Assembly (NCBI GenBank): GCA_905372495.1
Contig: CAJPPG010000019.1
Span: forward strand, 1-14,630
From: Candidatus Saccharimonadota bacterium
GTDB taxonomy: Bacteria; Patescibacteriota; Saccharimonadia; Saccharimonadales; Saccharimonadaceae
DNA: 14,630 nucleotides
Direction: 5' to 3'
A program made the position numbers and the translations under genes. Below, in pieces: positions 13,350 through 14,630 of the stretch. The notes beneath the pieces were generated by a model, which was not told where the DNA came from, made no database searches, and saw nothing but the letters and a program-made list of their open reading frames with translations. Every line of letters begins with the position of its first letter. Position 1 is the first letter of the stretch.

Positions 13350-14602
13350 GTAAACTAAAAAAAATTATTCTTCTCCTCGTCACCGTTACTATAACCTTAC
13401 AACCAACCAGAGTCTTCGCCCTTAAAGAATCTGATTGGGATATTTTTGATATAAATGGCATTTATTATTTTGATAAAGACGCCGCAAATTGTGTCACCTC
13501 AAACCTTTCCGGTACCCTCAGTAAACTTTATGACGGCAACGAAATTATTAGTCAGTCCGATTTAGCTAAAATTTCCGCCAATCGCCCATTTTACGAAAAA
13601 GCCGCTGCCCCTTATGGTTTTCCATGGCAACTTCTCGCCACTATTCATTATCGCGAAACCAGCCTCAGGCACTACAACCCCCCAAATGGACAAGGAGTTT
13701 ATCAGCTCTATTCCTACACTAATGGTGGCACCAATAGTAAGGCCTTTACTAACTTCGGCGAAGTTTCTGATGTTGAATTTCAAAGACAAACCGATATTCT
13801 CGCTCAAATGCTTCACTCTCTCTACGGTGCTGGCCTTAATTTAAAAACCGATGATGGCATCAAAACTCTTCTTTTCCGTTACAATGGCACCGCTCGTGCT
13901 TACATCGCTCAAGCTCGTACTCTGGGCTACAATGAACAGGAAGCTGCTCGTGGCGAAGGTTCACCATATGTTATGAATCTTGCAGACGCCAAACGCGACT
14001 CTCGCAAAAACACTAATTGGCTTCAAATTAAAACCGATCATGGTAAACCGAGTACTGCCAATCTTATTCCGGGCGCCTTCCTTATCTTCTCCACCTTAGG
14101 TGGTTCTAGTGGTATTAGTAGTTGCTCGGGTGGTGGCAATCTTAGTATTAATCAGACCGCTCTAAATCTTGCTTGGCCTTCAACCGGTCACGGTGTTACC
14201 CCTACCGACAATTATCGTAATGCCTTAATACAAACCGGAATCAATCGTCTTGGTGATCGTTGGTCAATGATGGGAGCTAGCTGTGACGCCTTTGTTGCGG
14301 CCGTCCTCCGTTTTTCCGGCATTGACAAGAACTTTGCTTGCTGTGGAGTTAGTAATGCTGGTGCCACCTCAACCTACGTCCGTAATTCAGGAAAATTTAT
14401 CGAAGTAGAAAATCGTCAAGGTTCATTAAAGCCCGGTGATATCCGCCTCAGTTCTGGCCATATTGAAATCTACGTCGAACAAAATGGAGTAGGAAAAATC
14501 GCCTCCGCTTCACACGGCTCACGCACTGGAGAATTACTACCTTTTTATGACAATTCCTCCACTTTTAAAGCCTATCGTTTTATTGGTAATACAAATATTT
14601 AA
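13346..14602 (+). CDS. Secreted two-domain peptidoglycan hydrolase (lytic transglycosylase-like plus NlpC/P60 or CHAP-like)
   Basis: This 418-residue protein starts at GTG (13346), overlapping the previous stop as GTGA, with GGAG 9 bases upstream. A signal peptide ends near A25 (RVFA). Residues ~80-200 form a lysozyme/transglycosylase-like fold: YGFPWQLLATIHYRETSL supplies the probable catalytic Glu104, followed by GQGVYQLYS. A short Gly/Ser linker with C260 (about 252-264) leads to a cysteine-peptidase-like domain (~285-418) with ASCDAFVAAVL (C313 as nucleophile), SGHIEIYV (H372) and possibly H390. This pairing resembles CwlT of ICEBs1 and Orf14 of Tn916, T4SS-linked enzymes that cut both glycan strands and stem peptides. 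It would open the wall for the pilus or channel, or act on a host wall. The NlpC/P60 versus CHAP choice is unsettled. Confidence 0.88.
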   Translation: MSKLKKIILLLVTVTITLQPTRVFALKESDWDIFDINGIYYFDKDAANCVTSNLSGTLSKLYDGNEIISQSDLAKISANRPFYEKAAAPYGFPWQLLATIHYRETSLRHYNPPNGQGVYQLYSYTNGGTNSKAFTNFGEVSDVEFQRQTDILAQMLHSLYGAGLNLKTDDGIKTLLFRYNGTARAYIAQARTLGYNEQEAARGEGSPYVMNLADAKRDSRKNTNWLQIKTDHGKPSTANLIPGAFLIFSTLGGSSGISSCSGGGNLSINQTALNLAWPSTGHGVTPTDNYRNALIQTGINRLGDRWSMMGASCDAFVAAVLRFSGIDKNFACCGVSNAGATSTYVRNSGKFIEVENRQGSLKPGDIRLSSGHIEIYVEQNGVGKIASASHGSRTGELLPFYDNSSTFKAYRFIGNTNI

Positions 14603-14619
14603 ATTTAAAATCTCACACT

Positions 14620-14630
14620 ATGAAAATCGT
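14620..14630 (+). CDS. Possible start of a further gene (partial)
   Basis: ATG AAA ATC begins 17 bases after the hydrolase stop codon, in the same direction, and runs off the right edge. Only three codons are visible and there is no clear ribosome site, so this rests on position alone. Confidence 0.25.

Noticed and set aside
1..14630. Mobile element ends, CRISPR, tRNA genes or integrase in the window
   Set aside because: I saw no spaced direct repeats, tRNA folds, transposase or integrase motifs; the single 18-bp repeat pair lacks the features of attachment sites or insertion-sequence ends.

Overview
The window most likely comes from the chromosome of a Candidate Phyla Radiation (Patescibacteria) bacterium, with Saccharibacteria (TM7) the best guess. 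This rests on recognising the protein families and the gene order, not on a database search. The sequence is moderately AT-rich, uses TAA, TAG and TGA as stops (so TGA is not recoded), and has short intergenic gaps. It carries a reduced type IV secretion-like (T4SS) locus built from PrgI, VirB4, VirB6-like and VirB2-like proteins, of the kind these lineages tend to carry.

Layout. Positions 1-301 (minus) hold the 5' part of a comF-like competence gene. Positions 355-846 (plus) encode an Hsp20 small heat-shock protein, transcribed away from comF and closed by a strong terminator with a UUCG loop. Positions 891-1035 hold no gene. A second terminator at 1036-1064 closes a minus-strand block of five consecutive VirB2/TrbC-like pilin paralogues (1072-3298). 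A divergent control region (3299-3427) separates these from a plus-strand operon: a VirB6-like polytopic protein with a very long soluble tail (3428-6583), PrgI (6625-7758), a TraC/VirB4 N-terminal-like protein (7784-8680), the VirB4 ATPase (8695-10515), a 918-residue cysteine-rich membrane protein of unknown family (10593-13349), and a secreted two-domain cell-wall hydrolase (13346-14602). The start of a further gene may lie at 14620.

How the genes may work together. VirB4 is the motor, with its N-terminal module apparently encoded as a separate protein. PrgI (VirB3-like) and the VirB6-like protein would form the inner-membrane platform. The five small two-helix proteins would be pilus or channel subunits drawn from the membrane. 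The lytic transglycosylase/NlpC-P60-like enzyme would open peptidoglycan. The large membrane protein is probably a lineage-specific structural part. No relaxase, coupling ATPase, VirB11, VirB8, VirB9 or VirB10 is visible here, so the machine may serve attachment, DNA uptake or effector delivery to a host cell rather than conventional conjugation. That last step is inference.

The signals I find least expected are: a terminator-like hairpin inside the first codons of the VirB6-like gene; promoters whose -10 box lies exactly one leaderless distance from the start codon; an exact 18-bp repeat placed before two internal promoters of the locus; the split VirB4; and a PrgI C-terminal peptide that resembles an internal segment of the neighbouring VirB4.
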